NCBI GenBank assembly: GCA_944323655.1
Contig: CALUTL010000005.1
Location: 49,221-113,220 of the forward strand
From: Candidatus Gastranaerophilales bacterium
Lineage (GTDB): Bacteria > Cyanobacteriota > Vampirovibrionia > Gastranaerophilales > Gastranaerophilaceae
Reading direction: 5' to 3'
Length of the DNA: 64,000 bases
The position numbers were made by a program, and so were the translations under genes. This document shows, piece after piece, positions 1-8,617 of this stretch (positions within the stretch are counted from its first letter, which is position 1; each line of letters starts with the position of its first letter). The notes under the pieces were generated by a model. It made no database searches, had not been told where the DNA came from, and worked only from the letters and a program-made list of their open reading frames with translations.

Positions 1-88
1 TTACACGTCCTTTCTACAAATTTCATTATATCAAAAAACAATCAAATGTGAAAATCAAAACATTTATCTGTTATCCATCCCCGAAAAC

Positions 89-116
89 TTGCTTTTCAGG
101 TAAAAAATGTTATAAT
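89..116 (+). promoter_or_regulatory. Promoter of a leaderless gene
   Basis: A -35-like TTGCTT (89-94) lies 16 bp before an extended -10, TGtTATAAT, with the hexamer at 111-116. Only seven bases separate the hexamer from the ATG at 124, so transcription should begin at or next to the start codon. No Shine-Dalgarno sequence is present. Confidence 0.65.
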
Positions 117-123
117 AGAACTT

Positions 124-720
124 ATGAAAAGAGCTTTATTGAGTATGTTAATATTAGGCAGTTTATGCGGGATACAAGCTTATTGCGCCGCTCCGCTTGA
201 GAACATACAGCTTGATTTGAGAGAGCAGGATCCGGTAGTTTTGAATGCAGGAACTTTTATTCCGGTAATCAGTGCGCAGGAAATTTCAACACAATATAAT
301 TCAGAAGGCTATAAGGTAAAATTTATTGCGACAACTGATTTATTTATGTATGACACCAAAATAGTTCCCGAGAACACGCTTTTTGATGGTTACATAGAGA
401 AAATGAACGAACCCGTAATCGGCACAAATGCTTCAATGATTATCCGAATAGCTAAAATGATATTACCCGACGGATATGAACTTCCGATGAAGGGATATAT
501 TTACACTTCCAATAACAATCTTATAGGCGGAGGGGTTTCGGAACCGGAGAACTGGATTAGAATGCCTCATTATCAGCAAAGACTAAAAGGTACGGCAACC
601 CTTCAAATCAAACCCGGAGAAAGAAGGAAAATGGGCGAACATACAACGCTTCCCTCAGGTCTTGATTTGCTTATAATCCTTACCGAACCGCTTGAAATCA
701 CACACGTTTTAACAAATTGA
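124..720 (+). CDS. Secreted hypothetical protein, paralogue of the next gene
   Basis: A 198-residue protein with an N-terminal signal peptide (hydrophobic stretch at residues 5-20, cleavage probably near the Ala-Pro at 22-24). I do not recognise a named family. The segment GTFIPVI at about residue 43, followed by alternating beta-like strands and LPDGYELPMKGYI, can be laid beside AGQNIPVI and TPYGTQIPISAVI of the next gene, so the two look like diverged paralogues. Their order of strands recalls the C-terminal beta domain of TrbI/VirB10-type envelope proteins; that is a weak, pattern-level resemblance. It precedes the tonB operon and is probably periplasmic. It appears to be translated from a leaderless mRNA. 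Confidence 0.75.
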   Translation: MKRALLSMLILGSLCGIQAYCAAPLENIQLDLREQDPVVLNAGTFIPVISAQEISTQYNSEGYKVKFIATTDLFMYDTKIVPENTLFDGYIEKMNEPVIGTNASMIIRIAKMILPDGYELPMKGYIYTSNNNLIGGGVSEPENWIRMPHYQQRLKGTATLQIKPGERRKMGEHTTLPSGLDLLIILTEPLEITHVLTN

Positions 721-803
721 CAAGAAAATTAAATTAAAATAAAATATTATAAAATTGTAATTATAAAAAGTTTAATCAGACATTTAGAAGGGAAGGGATA
801 AAA

Positions 804-1592
804 ATGAAAGCAAAAATAAGTTTACTATTGGCAGCGGTCTTATTTGGAGCGAATGTAACCATAGCTGCAAGCAATTTTACTTATACTGAACAAACTCCTG
901 CATACCAGCAGCAATACAATCCGGCACCTCAATTCGGCTCGCAAACAAACAACTTTCAAAGACAAAATTATAATAACAATCAAATAAATACAAACACTAC
1001 CCTAAAAGGTCATATCGTAACGGTTCCGGCAGGTCAAAACATTCCTGTAATTACAACAATGGCACTAAGTTCGGAAAATCTTGCTTTAGGGCAAAACGTA
1101 ACTGTCGCATTGAACTCCGATTTTTATTATAACGGAAGCCTGATAGCACCTGCGGGAAGCTCTATTACCGGTCAAGTTTTAGAAGTTTCAAAAGCCAAAA
1201 GAGGCAGTATGAACGGTAAGCTTATGGTAAGATTTACCCAAATTACGACTCCATACGGAACTCAAATTCCGATTTCAGCTGTAATAAAGACAGATGACGG
1301 AACAGGAGTTTTAGTCGGCGGCACAAAACTTGATGTTGCAAAGGATTACGGCAAAGATCTTGCGATAGGTTCAGCAGCCGGTGCAACGGCAGGGCTTGTT
1401 ATGAGTGCTATATCAGGAGGAAGTGTCGGTAAAGGAACAGCACTTGGAACAGCAGTAGGCGCAGGCGGCGGGCTTGTTAAATCAATTTGGGACAAAGGAG
1501 ACAACGTAGAAATCCCTGCCAATGCCGGAATTTCGCTGACACTTACCCAGGCTATTACGGTAAATCCCGCAATATATAATACTAATTATTAG
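804..1592 (+). CDS. Secreted VirB10/TrbI-like beta-domain protein
   Basis: A 262-residue protein with a signal peptide (residues 1-22), a Gln/Asn/Pro-rich low-complexity stretch (about 30-65) and a folded C-terminal domain. That domain contains VPAGQNIPVITT, a strand-rich middle ending in TPYGTQIPISAVI, a Gly/Ala-rich segment (about residues 190-228) and a final VEIPANAGISLTLTQ strand. The sequence of elements (pore-like Gly/Ala segment between two beta halves, 'aGt.i.v.l' ending) resembles TrbI/VirB10 C-terminal domains, but no VirB genes are nearby. A good ribosome site (AAGGGAAGGGA) precedes the ATG. It lies 91 bp before tonB and may serve the same envelope machinery. Function is unknown. 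Confidence 0.7.
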   Translation: MKAKISLLLAAVLFGANVTIAASNFTYTEQTPAYQQQYNPAPQFGSQTNNFQRQNYNNNQINTNTTLKGHIVTVPAGQNIPVITTMALSSENLALGQNVTVALNSDFYYNGSLIAPAGSSITGQVLEVSKAKRGSMNGKLMVRFTQITTPYGTQIPISAVIKTDDGTGVLVGGTKLDVAKDYGKDLAIGSAAGATAGLVMSAISGGSVGKGTALGTAVGAGGGLVKSIWDKGDNVEIPANAGISLTLTQAITVNPAIYNTNY

Positions 1593-1683
1593 AAAATCGG
1601 GTAATAATTTTACTGTTGAATTATAATAGAATTACACAGACAGAGAAATAAATAACACTTAAACGAAAGGTTTAATCAGGGAT

Positions 1684-2919
1684 ATGTCAATCATAGGAAA
1701 ATATACCGTTGATAGAGATGAGGAGAATCAGGAGAATATCGGCTTTACACTTCCTACAACGGCAAAAAAGAGTAAAGAGGATAATCTGAAGAGGGATATT
1801 GTTATTTCAACAATCCTTCACCCCACAGTAGTCGGGTTAATTTACCTTATTTCATTCATTCTTTTATTACTCGGGATAAAATTAAGTATTTTTGACAGAC
1901 CGAAACCCAAAATGAAGGATATAGAATTTGTACTTGTAGAGAAGGAGGGGACTCCGATAAACAAGAACACGCCATATCGTTCAGACATAAATTCACGAGC
2001 AGGCGGGCATCACGATCCGACAAAACCTGTCTCAGTACCATCACCGGCACCGGCAGCTTCACCGAAACCATCACCGGCACCACAACCGCCTGCAAAAGTG
2101 CAGCAGCCAGCGCCACAAAAAACGCAAACACAACCCAAACCCCAACCGCAACCTGTTAAGAAACCGACTATAACAGAACAAATTCAACAGGCAGTTCAGC
2201 CAAAACCTGAACAACCAAAGGTAAATCAGCAGCCTCCTGCACCAACAAAGGCACCGGAAGTTGCAAAACCGGCACCTCCAACTGCTAAACCATCAATAAA
2301 ACCGCCTTTAACACCAAAACCTGTTGCAAAACCAAGCAGTGCATTCCAAGTTCCGGTACCGTCAGGCGGAACAAAAACAGGTACTTACGCAACAGGCCCG
2401 ATAAGCGGTTCGGGAACTTCAAATAAAGGCGGCGGTTCAGGCGGCCCTGTAAGCGGCAGCGGAAGCGGAAGTTACACCCCAGCACCCTCTTTAGCGCCAA
2501 CAGGCGGCGGTAGTTCTTCGGGACAAAAGCTTGCCAGAGGCGGCGGCGGCGGAACAGGCGGTGTAGGTAATCCCGGCCCCGGAAATCCTAACGGCGCTCC
2601 GGGAATTGATACAATAAGAGAACCCGACTTCGGCCCTTATATGAGAGAACTCCAGAGAAGAATTAAAATGAACTGGGATCCCCCAAAAGGTAACGAAAGT
2701 AAAAGAGTTGTATTATTGTTTAAAATTGCAAAAGATGGAAGACTTCTTTCTTGCAGCGTATACAAATCTTCAGGACTAAAAAGCGCTGACGATGCGGCTT
2801 TAAACGCAGTAAAACTCACAGCACCGTTTAAACCGCTTCCGGCAGAATACAAAGGCGCAAGCATTGATATTCAATTCACGTTTGACTACAACGTATTTGG
2901 CGCCGCAGGGTACCAATAA
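1684..2919 (+). CDS. tonB: TonB-family energy-transducer protein
   Basis: A 411-residue protein with a cytoplasmic N-terminus of about 40 residues, one transmembrane helix (about 46-67), a very long Pro/Lys/Gln-rich then Gly/Ser-rich periplasmic linker (about 100-310) and a C-terminal TonB/TolA-type domain (about 315-405: MRELQRRIKMNWDPP ... VVLLFKIAKDGRLLSCSV). TonB couples the inner-membrane proton motive force, harvested by ExbB/ExbD, to outer-membrane receptors. The following exbB and two exbD genes confirm the system. The linker is longer than in enterobacterial TonB (about 240 residues in total). TolA is the main alternative; a TolB/Pal partner is absent here. Confidence 0.88.
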   Translation: MSIIGKYTVDRDEENQENIGFTLPTTAKKSKEDNLKRDIVISTILHPTVVGLIYLISFILLLLGIKLSIFDRPKPKMKDIEFVLVEKEGTPINKNTPYRSDINSRAGGHHDPTKPVSVPSPAPAASPKPSPAPQPPAKVQQPAPQKTQTQPKPQPQPVKKPTITEQIQQAVQPKPEQPKVNQQPPAPTKAPEVAKPAPPTAKPSIKPPLTPKPVAKPSSAFQVPVPSGGTKTGTYATGPISGSGTSNKGGGSGGPVSGSGSGSYTPAPSLAPTGGGSSSGQKLARGGGGGTGGVGNPGPGNPNGAPGIDTIREPDFGPYMRELQRRIKMNWDPPKGNESKRVVLLFKIAKDGRLLSCSVYKSSGLKSADDAALNAVKLTAPFKPLPAEYKGASIDIQFTFDYNVFGAAGYQ

Positions 2920-2968
2920 AAAACAATAAAGATTAGAAGGAAAAACATAAAAGGAGAGGATAACAAAA

Positions 2969-3613
2969 ATGGAATTACTATTACACTCAATTCAACTTGA
3001 CTGGCCGGTGCTTTTACCGATATTGGTTTGTTCAATACTGGTTGTAGCGGTTGTATTCAACAGATTTCAGTTTTACAAAGAAAACAAAAGAGATGTTGTT
3101 TTATTCATCCCAAAACTTCAAAGAGAACTTGCGAAAAACAATCTTCAAGGCGCTCAAAGCATCGCTGAAAATTGCGGCGGCGTAATCGGAGAAGTTACAG
3201 AAGAAGCAGTCAGAATTTTTTCTGAACAAAAGAACGGTTTTTCAAGATCATTTGATATTGCAGCGGCGCTTGCAACAAGAAAACTTGAAAGCCACCTTAC
3301 CATTCTGGGTACAATCGGAGGTGTTGCACCGTTTTTAGGGTTGTTCGGAACTGTCGTCAGAATTCTTTATACATTCCAGGATCTTGCAACTCAAGGTAAT
3401 CAATCAGCAGCAGTTGCAATGGGTATAGGATCAGCCCTGATTGCTACGGCCTTCGGTCTTGGAGTTGCTATTGTTGCAGTTGTTTTCTACAACTCGTTCC
3501 AATCAATAGTTAAACGCTATGAAGACGATTTTCAGCTTATTAAGTTGTTATTCTTAAGCTTTGTAGATTCAGAAGAAGAATCTAACAAAACAACATCAAA
3601 TGTTTCATTGTAA
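2969..3613 (+). CDS. exbB: ExbB/TolQ-type proton channel protein
   Basis: A 214-residue MotA/TolQ/ExbB family protein. Membrane helices lie at about residues 14-31, 108-130 and 145-170, the last two flanking the family signature LTILGTIGGVAPFLGLFGTV (about 108-127) and the VAMGIGSALIATAFGLGVAI segment. It forms the pentameric inner-membrane channel that, with ExbD, powers TonB. It follows tonB by 49 bp with a strong ribosome site (AAAGGAGAGG), and precedes two exbD genes, so all four genes form one operon. Confidence 0.93.
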   Translation: MELLLHSIQLDWPVLLPILVCSILVVAVVFNRFQFYKENKRDVVLFIPKLQRELAKNNLQGAQSIAENCGGVIGEVTEEAVRIFSEQKNGFSRSFDIAAALATRKLESHLTILGTIGGVAPFLGLFGTVVRILYTFQDLATQGNQSAAVAMGIGSALIATAFGLGVAIVAVVFYNSFQSIVKRYEDDFQLIKLLFLSFVDSEEESNKTTSNVSL

Positions 3614-3630
3614 ACAAAAGGAAAGTTCAA

Positions 3631-4083
3631 ATGGCATTCAGTTCAAACAAAAAAGAAAAACTTTTTACGGAAATCAACATAACACCTTTAACGGACATTT
3701 TTCTTGTACTGTTAATCATAATGATGGTTGTAGCACCGACATTTCAGTCAATGGACAATGCGATAACAGTACCTGAGATTAACAGCGGGGTTGCGATTGA
3801 GCAGAAAAATGCAACTATCGCCATCACAAGAGACGGTCAAATGTTCTTAAACGGAACTCCGATAACAGAAGAACAATTAACCGATGAGCTTGTGGCTTTA
3901 AAAGAATCCATAGAGAAGCCCGAAGTTGTAGTGAAGGCCGATGAGAAAGTAAAAAGTGCCGAGATTATGAAAGTTATGAATGCTGCACAAGACGCAGAAT
4001 ACAAAAAACTTATCGTAGCCGGCGAACCTTTGAGTAAGAAAGAACAAAAAGAGCTGAAAGAAGAAAATAAACAAGGAGTCTAA
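3631..4083 (+). CDS. exbD: ExbD/TolR-type protein (first copy)
   Basis: A 150-residue ExbD/TolR protein. After a short cytoplasmic tail it has the family signature EINITPLTDIFLVLLIIMMV, in which the Asp (residue 22) is the conserved proton-carrying residue of the single membrane helix. A periplasmic domain with TIAITRDGQMFLNG follows. Compared with the next gene it has an extra lysine-rich C-terminal tail (about residues 130-150). It sits 17 bp after exbB. Having two different exbD genes suggests a heterodimer inside the ExbB pentamer. Confidence 0.93.
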   Translation: MAFSSNKKEKLFTEINITPLTDIFLVLLIIMMVVAPTFQSMDNAITVPEINSGVAIEQKNATIAITRDGQMFLNGTPITEEQLTDELVALKESIEKPEVVVKADEKVKSAEIMKVMNAAQDAEYKKLIVAGEPLSKKEQKELKEENKQGV

Positions 4084-4084
4084 A

Positions 4085-4474
4085 ATGAGCCGTAACCGCG
4101 GAGAATTTAACGAAATTAACATAACACCTTTAACAGATATTTTTCTTGTACTGTTAATTATAATGATGGTAATAGCACCGCTTCTTGACCAGCAAGGGCT
4201 TAACCTGACGGTACCGGAAAATGTAGCGGAAGAACAGGTTAAACAGGACACGAAAATTTTGACGGTCAATGTAACTTCTGAAGATAAATATTACATTGAA
4301 GGCCAAGAAATTCCCGCCAACGAACTTGAAAATTATATTAAGCAAAATGCAGCAAATTTTCCTGACGGCATGATGATAGAATCCGATGGTGAAGCAACTC
4401 ACGGAGCTGTCGTAAAACTTATGGACAGCGCAAGAAACTCCGGAATTACAAGCATTTCCGTTTCTCAAGTGTAA
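4085..4474 (+). CDS. exbD: ExbD/TolR-type protein (second copy)
   Basis: A 129-residue ExbD/TolR protein with the signature INITPLTDIFLVLLIIMMVI; its first 35 residues are nearly identical to those of the preceding exbD, the rest is diverged. The conserved membrane Asp is present. It starts one base after the stop of the first exbD, so the two are translationally coupled. It is the last gene of the tonB operon and is followed by a strong terminator. Confidence 0.93.
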   Translation: MSRNRGEFNEINITPLTDIFLVLLIIMMVIAPLLDQQGLNLTVPENVAEEQVKQDTKILTVNVTSEDKYYIEGQEIPANELENYIKQNAANFPDGMMIESDGEATHGAVVKLMDSARNSGITSISVSQV

Positions 4475-4493
4475 TAGTAAAAAACATATATTA

Positions 4494-4524
4494 AAAAAGA
4501 CGGGTTTAATTAATCCGTCTTTTT
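4494..4524. terminator. Bidirectional rho-independent terminator
   Basis: Inverted repeat AAAAAGACGG (4494-4503) and CCGTCTTTTT (4515-4524) with an 11-base loop. A-rich and T-rich flanks let it end the tonB operon on the plus strand and the hypothetical gene coming from the right on the minus strand. Confidence 0.85.
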
Positions 4525-5569
4525 AGTTTTTATTTTCTTTATAATTTTGTAATAAATTCGTGCTTTGCGTTTTTTCGGCAACTTTTTCTTGTGGCAAAAC
4601 CTGTGATTGCGGCTTTGGTGCTTCCTGCGACAAGCTTTGCGTTTGAACTTGCGCTTGATAAGAAGTCTGCACCTCCGGCTTAACCTGAGGCTGCTGCGGC
4701 TGCATTTGCGCTTGAGATTGTGCCTTAGATTGCGTGTAAATTTGCGGCTGCGACGAAACTTTTATAGGCTTTGATTTTGGACTTGAAAATTTCTGTAATA
4801 AAAACATAGCCCCGCCAAATATTGCGGCCGCAATACCGCCCCATTTAACCGCCGTTTTTCGCTGCATACTTTGCGCAGCATCACTTATAGCATTAAATAC
4901 GTCTTTAGAAATCCCGCTGTTTGGCTTTTGAACAAACTTTTCGCCTCTCCAGTCAAATGAACTTTCAATAGCATCTTTTAAAGAAATATCAGGATCCAAG
5001 CCTAATAATGAATTCTTGTTTGCCCTAAAACTTTCTTTTAATGATGCTTGCACTTCTTGGAAAGTATTAAACTGTGCTCCAAAATCTTCAAAATAATAGC
5101 AAATTGCATTTTTAATATCTTTTGAATTTTTAGCTTTATCAATAGCATTGTAATAATCAAGCATAACATCAGTTATATAAGCATTTGGTTCTGCAATAAC
5201 ATCCATCATTGTTATTAAACTCTGCTTAATTATCTCTTTAACTCCTTTAAAGGATTTATCCGGAGAAATTTTATTATAGAAATTGTAATTTGCCTCCGCC
5301 ATTTTTGAATATGAAGTCGCTTTACCAATTTCGTCAATAAAACTGTTAAAACTTTCAAGTAATTTTTTATTCTCGCTTCCGCCAGGAAGTTTATTTACCA
5401 AATGACCTTCGACATTTCGCACAAAAGCATCTGAAATAACCCCATCTTTAATATACGGTCTTGAATTATATCCGGCAAGCGCAAAACCCGCACCGGCAAG
5501 TAATCCTGTTGCTGATGAAGTTATTAGATTATCTTTTGTTGAAACTGGGGAATTATTTACTGTTGACAT
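4523..5569 (-). CDS. Membrane-anchored hypothetical protein with Gln/Pro-rich tail
   Basis: A 348-residue protein of no family I recognise. An N-terminal glycine/alanine hydrophobic stretch (about 18-33) is followed by a mostly helical region (about 40-230), a clear membrane segment (about 244-262, GGIAAAIFGGAMFLLQKF) and a low-complexity Gln/Pro/Ser tail of about 80 residues. There is no classical signal peptide, so topology is uncertain. The layout of a helical domain, one membrane segment and a low-complexity end recurs in several other genes of this window (near 10.7, 15.2 and 27.5 kb), probably lineage-specific. Confidence 0.7.
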   Translation of the reverse strand: MSTVNNSPVSTKDNLITSSATGLLAGAGFALAGYNSRPYIKDGVISDAFVRNVEGHLVNKLPGGSENKKLLESFNSFIDEIGKATSYSKMAEANYNFYNKISPDKSFKGVKEIIKQSLITMMDVIAEPNAYITDVMLDYYNAIDKAKNSKDIKNAICYYFEDFGAQFNTFQEVQASLKESFRANKNSLLGLDPDISLKDAIESSFDWRGEKFVQKPNSGISKDVFNAISDAAQSMQRKTAVKWGGIAAAIFGGAMFLLQKFSSPKSKPIKVSSQPQIYTQSKAQSQAQMQPQQPQVKPEVQTSYQAQVQTQSLSQEAPKPQSQVLPQEKVAEKTQSTNLLQNYKENKN

Positions 5570-5970
5570 AACCTTATTAAAATTCTATACACACAATAAT
5601 ATAAAAACAAAAACCTTTAAATTATTGCCTTTTTTTAAATAATTATACAATTTCTTTACAAAACCGCCAAAACAATTGCCGCTTAAAGCTCTCTTAATTT
5701 ATTTTTATACCCTCATAAAAAAAATAACAGCCGCTTTCGCGGCTTTATCTCATTGTAAAAGGTTAGTGTGTAGGAGAAAATAAAGAAAAAGAAAATGGTT
5801 TTATACTCATGGTATACCCTCATGTTTTTTATATATAACATATATTTTATATATCCTTAACATATCTTAATAATATACCATAGTGTTATTCTTTTCATTC
5901 CGTAATATTAAATTGCAAAGGAAAAATATTTTAAGTAAAATGTTGTCATTGAATGAAACGGGGTAAGTAA
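5570..5970. other. 401-bp divergent intergenic region with a hairpin
   Basis: This gap lies between two divergent genes. It holds a perfect hairpin AGCCGC-TTTC-GCGGCT (5729-5744), followed on the minus strand by a T-rich run, and an AGTGTGTAGGAG motif (5769-5780). A 21-codon ORF starting at 5795 encodes a very hydrophobic peptide but has no well-placed ribosome site. The right half is very AT-rich and probably holds the lptB promoter. I see no tRNA or longer gene. Confidence 0.5.
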
Positions 5971-6696
5971 ATGGAGATTAGAGCTAAAAACCTGATAAAA
6001 ATATACGGCGACAGAAGTGTTGTAAATGACATATCATTTAACATCAACAAAGGTGAGGTTGTTTGTCTTTTAGGGCCTAACGGAGCCGGAAAAACCACAA
6101 CATTTTACATGGTTGTAGGACTTGTAAAACCAAACAGCGGACAGATTATGCTTGACAATCAGGACATTTCCTCCTGGCCGATGAACATCAGAGCTAAAGC
6201 AGGTATAGGATATCTTCCGCAAGAAGCCTCAATTTTCAGAAAACTTTCGGTTGAAGATAATATAAAACTTGTTCTTCAAATGAATGAAAAATTAACCGAA
6301 GACGAAAAGAAAAGAAAGCTGGAAGAACTTTTAACAGAATTCGGGATTTTAAGACTCCGAAGCTACGCCGCAGTATCACTTTCAGGCGGAGAGCGTCGAA
6401 GGGTTGAAATAGCAAGAGCGCTTGCGGCAAGTCCTGACTTTATGCTTCTTGATGAACCATTTGCCGGTATTGACCCGATTGCAATAGGTGAAATTAAGGA
6501 TAATATCAGAAAAATTTCGCAGGACAAAGGGCTTGGAGTATTGATTACCGACCACAACCCGAAAGCAACACTTTCTATTACAGATAGAGCATATGTTATC
6601 TTCGACGGTAAAATTAAAATTCAAGGTAAAAGTGCTGACGTTGCAGTTGATCCGGTTGCTAAAGAATTTTATCTCGGAAAGGATTTTGCGCTTTAA
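5971..6696 (+). CDS. lptB: LPS export ABC transporter ATP-binding protein LptB
   Basis: A 241-residue ABC ATPase, the usual LptB length. Walker A is GPNGAGKTT (about residue 35), the signature is LSGGERRR (about 136) and Walker B is FMLLDEPFAGID (about 157). The 'GERRRVEIARAL' and 'FAGIDPIA' forms are typical of LptB rather than other ABC ATPases. It powers extraction of lipopolysaccharide from the inner membrane with LptF/LptG and LptC. The next gene, overlapping by one base (TAATG), is a LptF/LptG-type permease, which supports the assignment and implies an LPS-bearing outer membrane. Confidence 0.95.
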   Translation: MEIRAKNLIKIYGDRSVVNDISFNINKGEVVCLLGPNGAGKTTTFYMVVGLVKPNSGQIMLDNQDISSWPMNIRAKAGIGYLPQEASIFRKLSVEDNIKLVLQMNEKLTEDEKKRKLEELLTEFGILRLRSYAAVSLSGGERRRVEIARALAASPDFMLLDEPFAGIDPIAIGEIKDNIRKISQDKGLGVLITDHNPKATLSITDRAYVIFDGKIKIQGKSADVAVDPVAKEFYLGKDFAL

Positions 6697-7808
6697 TGAA
6701 GCCTTTTAAAATTACAATTTACGATAAATATATATTTTCACAAGTGTTTTGGGCAACATTTGCCGCTATACTTTTGTTTACGGTAGTTTGGATTGCGCCG
6801 GAAATGCTGCTTAACACAATTAAAAAGACTTTGGAAGGGGTGTATTCCGCAAAAACAGCAATTCTCATATTATTTTACGAATTGCCGAAAATCTTAGGAA
6901 AAGCATTTCCTGTCGGATTGCTGTTGGGAACACTTTTCACTTTTGATAAACTTAGCAAAGACAGTGAACTTACAATATTCAGAGCAGTCGGAATGTCTTT
7001 TTTCAGAATTCTGGCACCGGTTTTCGTTTTAAGTCTTATTGTTACATCTCTATGTTTTGTTACTTATGATAAACTTATCCCTTTATCATGCCAGAAACTT
7101 ATGGATATTAAAGGAAACAGACCTGTTACACAATATATTTACACTCAAAAAGATGAAGGCGGTCATCCTAAAATGGCTGTCGTTGTTTCCAGATTTTCGA
7201 TGGGCGATATGTCGAACGTAATAGTGCTTGATTTTTCAAAAAAGCAGTATGATGACGTTCATCAATTGTCAGAAATTTACGTTGCAAAAACAGGAAAATG
7301 CTACAATGACCACTGGGATTTAAAAGATTTAACAGAATATAAAGTTAATTCGGACGGTATATTCCAAAGTATAAAAAAGATTAAACAAATGGATATTCTT
7401 AACGGAGAAGCTGCACAAAATGCCTTTACTCTTATGTCTTACAGCACAAAACGTGACCGAGATATTACAAATAATGACCTGAAAAATTACATTGAACTTC
7501 TTAAAAAAGAAAGTTTAACTGAAGAATACAGATTTATGCTGAATAAATATCTTCAGAGATTTTTCCATCCGTTTGTGTGCGTGCTGCTTGCAATAATGGG
7601 AACGTTACTTGGATTCAGCAAACCCAGAGAACAAAGATTGGTAGGATTTACTATTGCTATCGGATGCATATTTCTATATTATATAACTCTGCCGTTTTTT
7701 GATCTTCTGGCAGAAAAAGGGATTTTGCCTCCGCTAATTACAGCATTATTCCCGCCATTGGCGTTCTTTTGCGGAATTATCGGATTTTACAAATCAAAGG
7801 ACTTATAA
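6696..7808 (+). CDS. LptF/LptG-family LPS export permease
   Basis: A 370-residue YjgP/YjgQ family membrane protein. Helices lie near residues 14-33, 52-75 and 100-122, then a periplasmic beta-jellyroll-like region (about 130-275), then three helices (about 290-365). The N-terminal 'YDKYIFSQVFWATFAAILLF' and 'LPKILGKAFPVGLLLGTLF' are typical. It forms the membrane part of the Lpt extractor with LptB. Only one permease gene is present here; either it works as a homodimer or its partner is elsewhere. LptF and LptG cannot be told apart safely. Confidence 0.92.
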   Translation: MKPFKITIYDKYIFSQVFWATFAAILLFTVVWIAPEMLLNTIKKTLEGVYSAKTAILILFYELPKILGKAFPVGLLLGTLFTFDKLSKDSELTIFRAVGMSFFRILAPVFVLSLIVTSLCFVTYDKLIPLSCQKLMDIKGNRPVTQYIYTQKDEGGHPKMAVVVSRFSMGDMSNVIVLDFSKKQYDDVHQLSEIYVAKTGKCYNDHWDLKDLTEYKVNSDGIFQSIKKIKQMDILNGEAAQNAFTLMSYSTKRDRDITNNDLKNYIELLKKESLTEEYRFMLNKYLQRFFHPFVCVLLAIMGTLLGFSKPREQRLVGFTIAIGCIFLYYITLPFFDLLAEKGILPPLITALFPPLAFFCGIIGFYKSKDL

Positions 7809-7810
7809 AA

Positions 7811-8617
7811 ATGAAAAAAATTTTGTTTGCTATTTTGGTTATGCTCATAGGAAATTACTGCTTTGCAGCAAATCCTGTTAAAGTGGATTTTAATGACGGA
7901 ATTTACCATATTACAGTAACCGGCGATAAGGTTAAGAAAAAAATAAAATTTCTCTCCAGCGAAAGTCTTATAACAAACAGCGAAGCTCATAAGGCTAATC
8001 CTGATGCAATACTTACAATTAACGCCGGATTTTTTGATCCTGATAACGGCAAATCAATTTCATACATAGTTACGGACAGCATAACCTCGGAAGATCCGCA
8101 TTTTAACGAAAATCTGCTTAATAATCCTGAATTAAGACAAAATTTATCTAAAATTCTCAATCGAACAGAATTTAGGATTTTAGAATGCACCTCAGAAAAA
8201 GATTTAAAATATGCAATTGTACCACACAACACTTCTGCTGATTTCAGCTGTTTTATAAAAACCTCAGCTCAAGGCGGTCCTTTAATTCTGCCGCAATTAA
8301 GGCTTGAAGAAGAATATTTTGTCGTAAAAAAGGATGGAAAGGTAATCAGAGAATCAGCTTCTGTTCTGCATAAAACAGCCAGAACAATTATCGGACTAAA
8401 AGATGATGAACTCCATATTTTGATAATTACAGATAAACACCCGATGGATTTGTATGAAGTGCAAAAATATTGCAAAGACCTTGGGCTTACTCGTGCAATG
8501 GCATTCGATGGCGGAAGCTCCACCTCGTTTAACTACAAAGATAAGATTGAAGTCGTTTCAACTGAAGAAAATTCGACCGGCAGAAGCGTAAAATCTTTTA
8601 TGCAGATTACGAAATAA
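7811..8617 (+). CDS. Secreted phosphodiester glycosidase family protein (NAGPA/DUF2233)
   Basis: The start at 7811 is chosen because it has AAAGGA just upstream and begins a clear signal peptide (MKKILFAILVMLIGNYCFA); an in-frame upstream start at 7769 lies inside the permease gene. The mature 250 residues match the NAGPA/DUF2233 pattern: INAGFFDPDNGKSISYIV early on, ARTIIGLKDDELHILII in the middle and the family's glycine motif near the end as AMAFDGGSSTSFNY. Members hydrolyse sugar phosphodiesters such as modified cell-wall or glycan phosphates. Position immediately after the lpt genes suggests work on envelope glycans; the substrate is not known. Its 3' end overlaps the next, convergent gene by 11 bp. 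Confidence 0.82.
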   Translation: MKKILFAILVMLIGNYCFAANPVKVDFNDGIYHITVTGDKVKKKIKFLSSESLITNSEAHKANPDAILTINAGFFDPDNGKSISYIVTDSITSEDPHFNENLLNNPELRQNLSKILNRTEFRILECTSEKDLKYAIVPHNTSADFSCFIKTSAQGGPLILPQLRLEEEYFVVKKDGKVIRESASVLHKTARTIIGLKDDELHILIITDKHPMDLYEVQKYCKDLGLTRAMAFDGGSSTSFNYKDKIEVVSTEENSTGRSVKSFMQITK

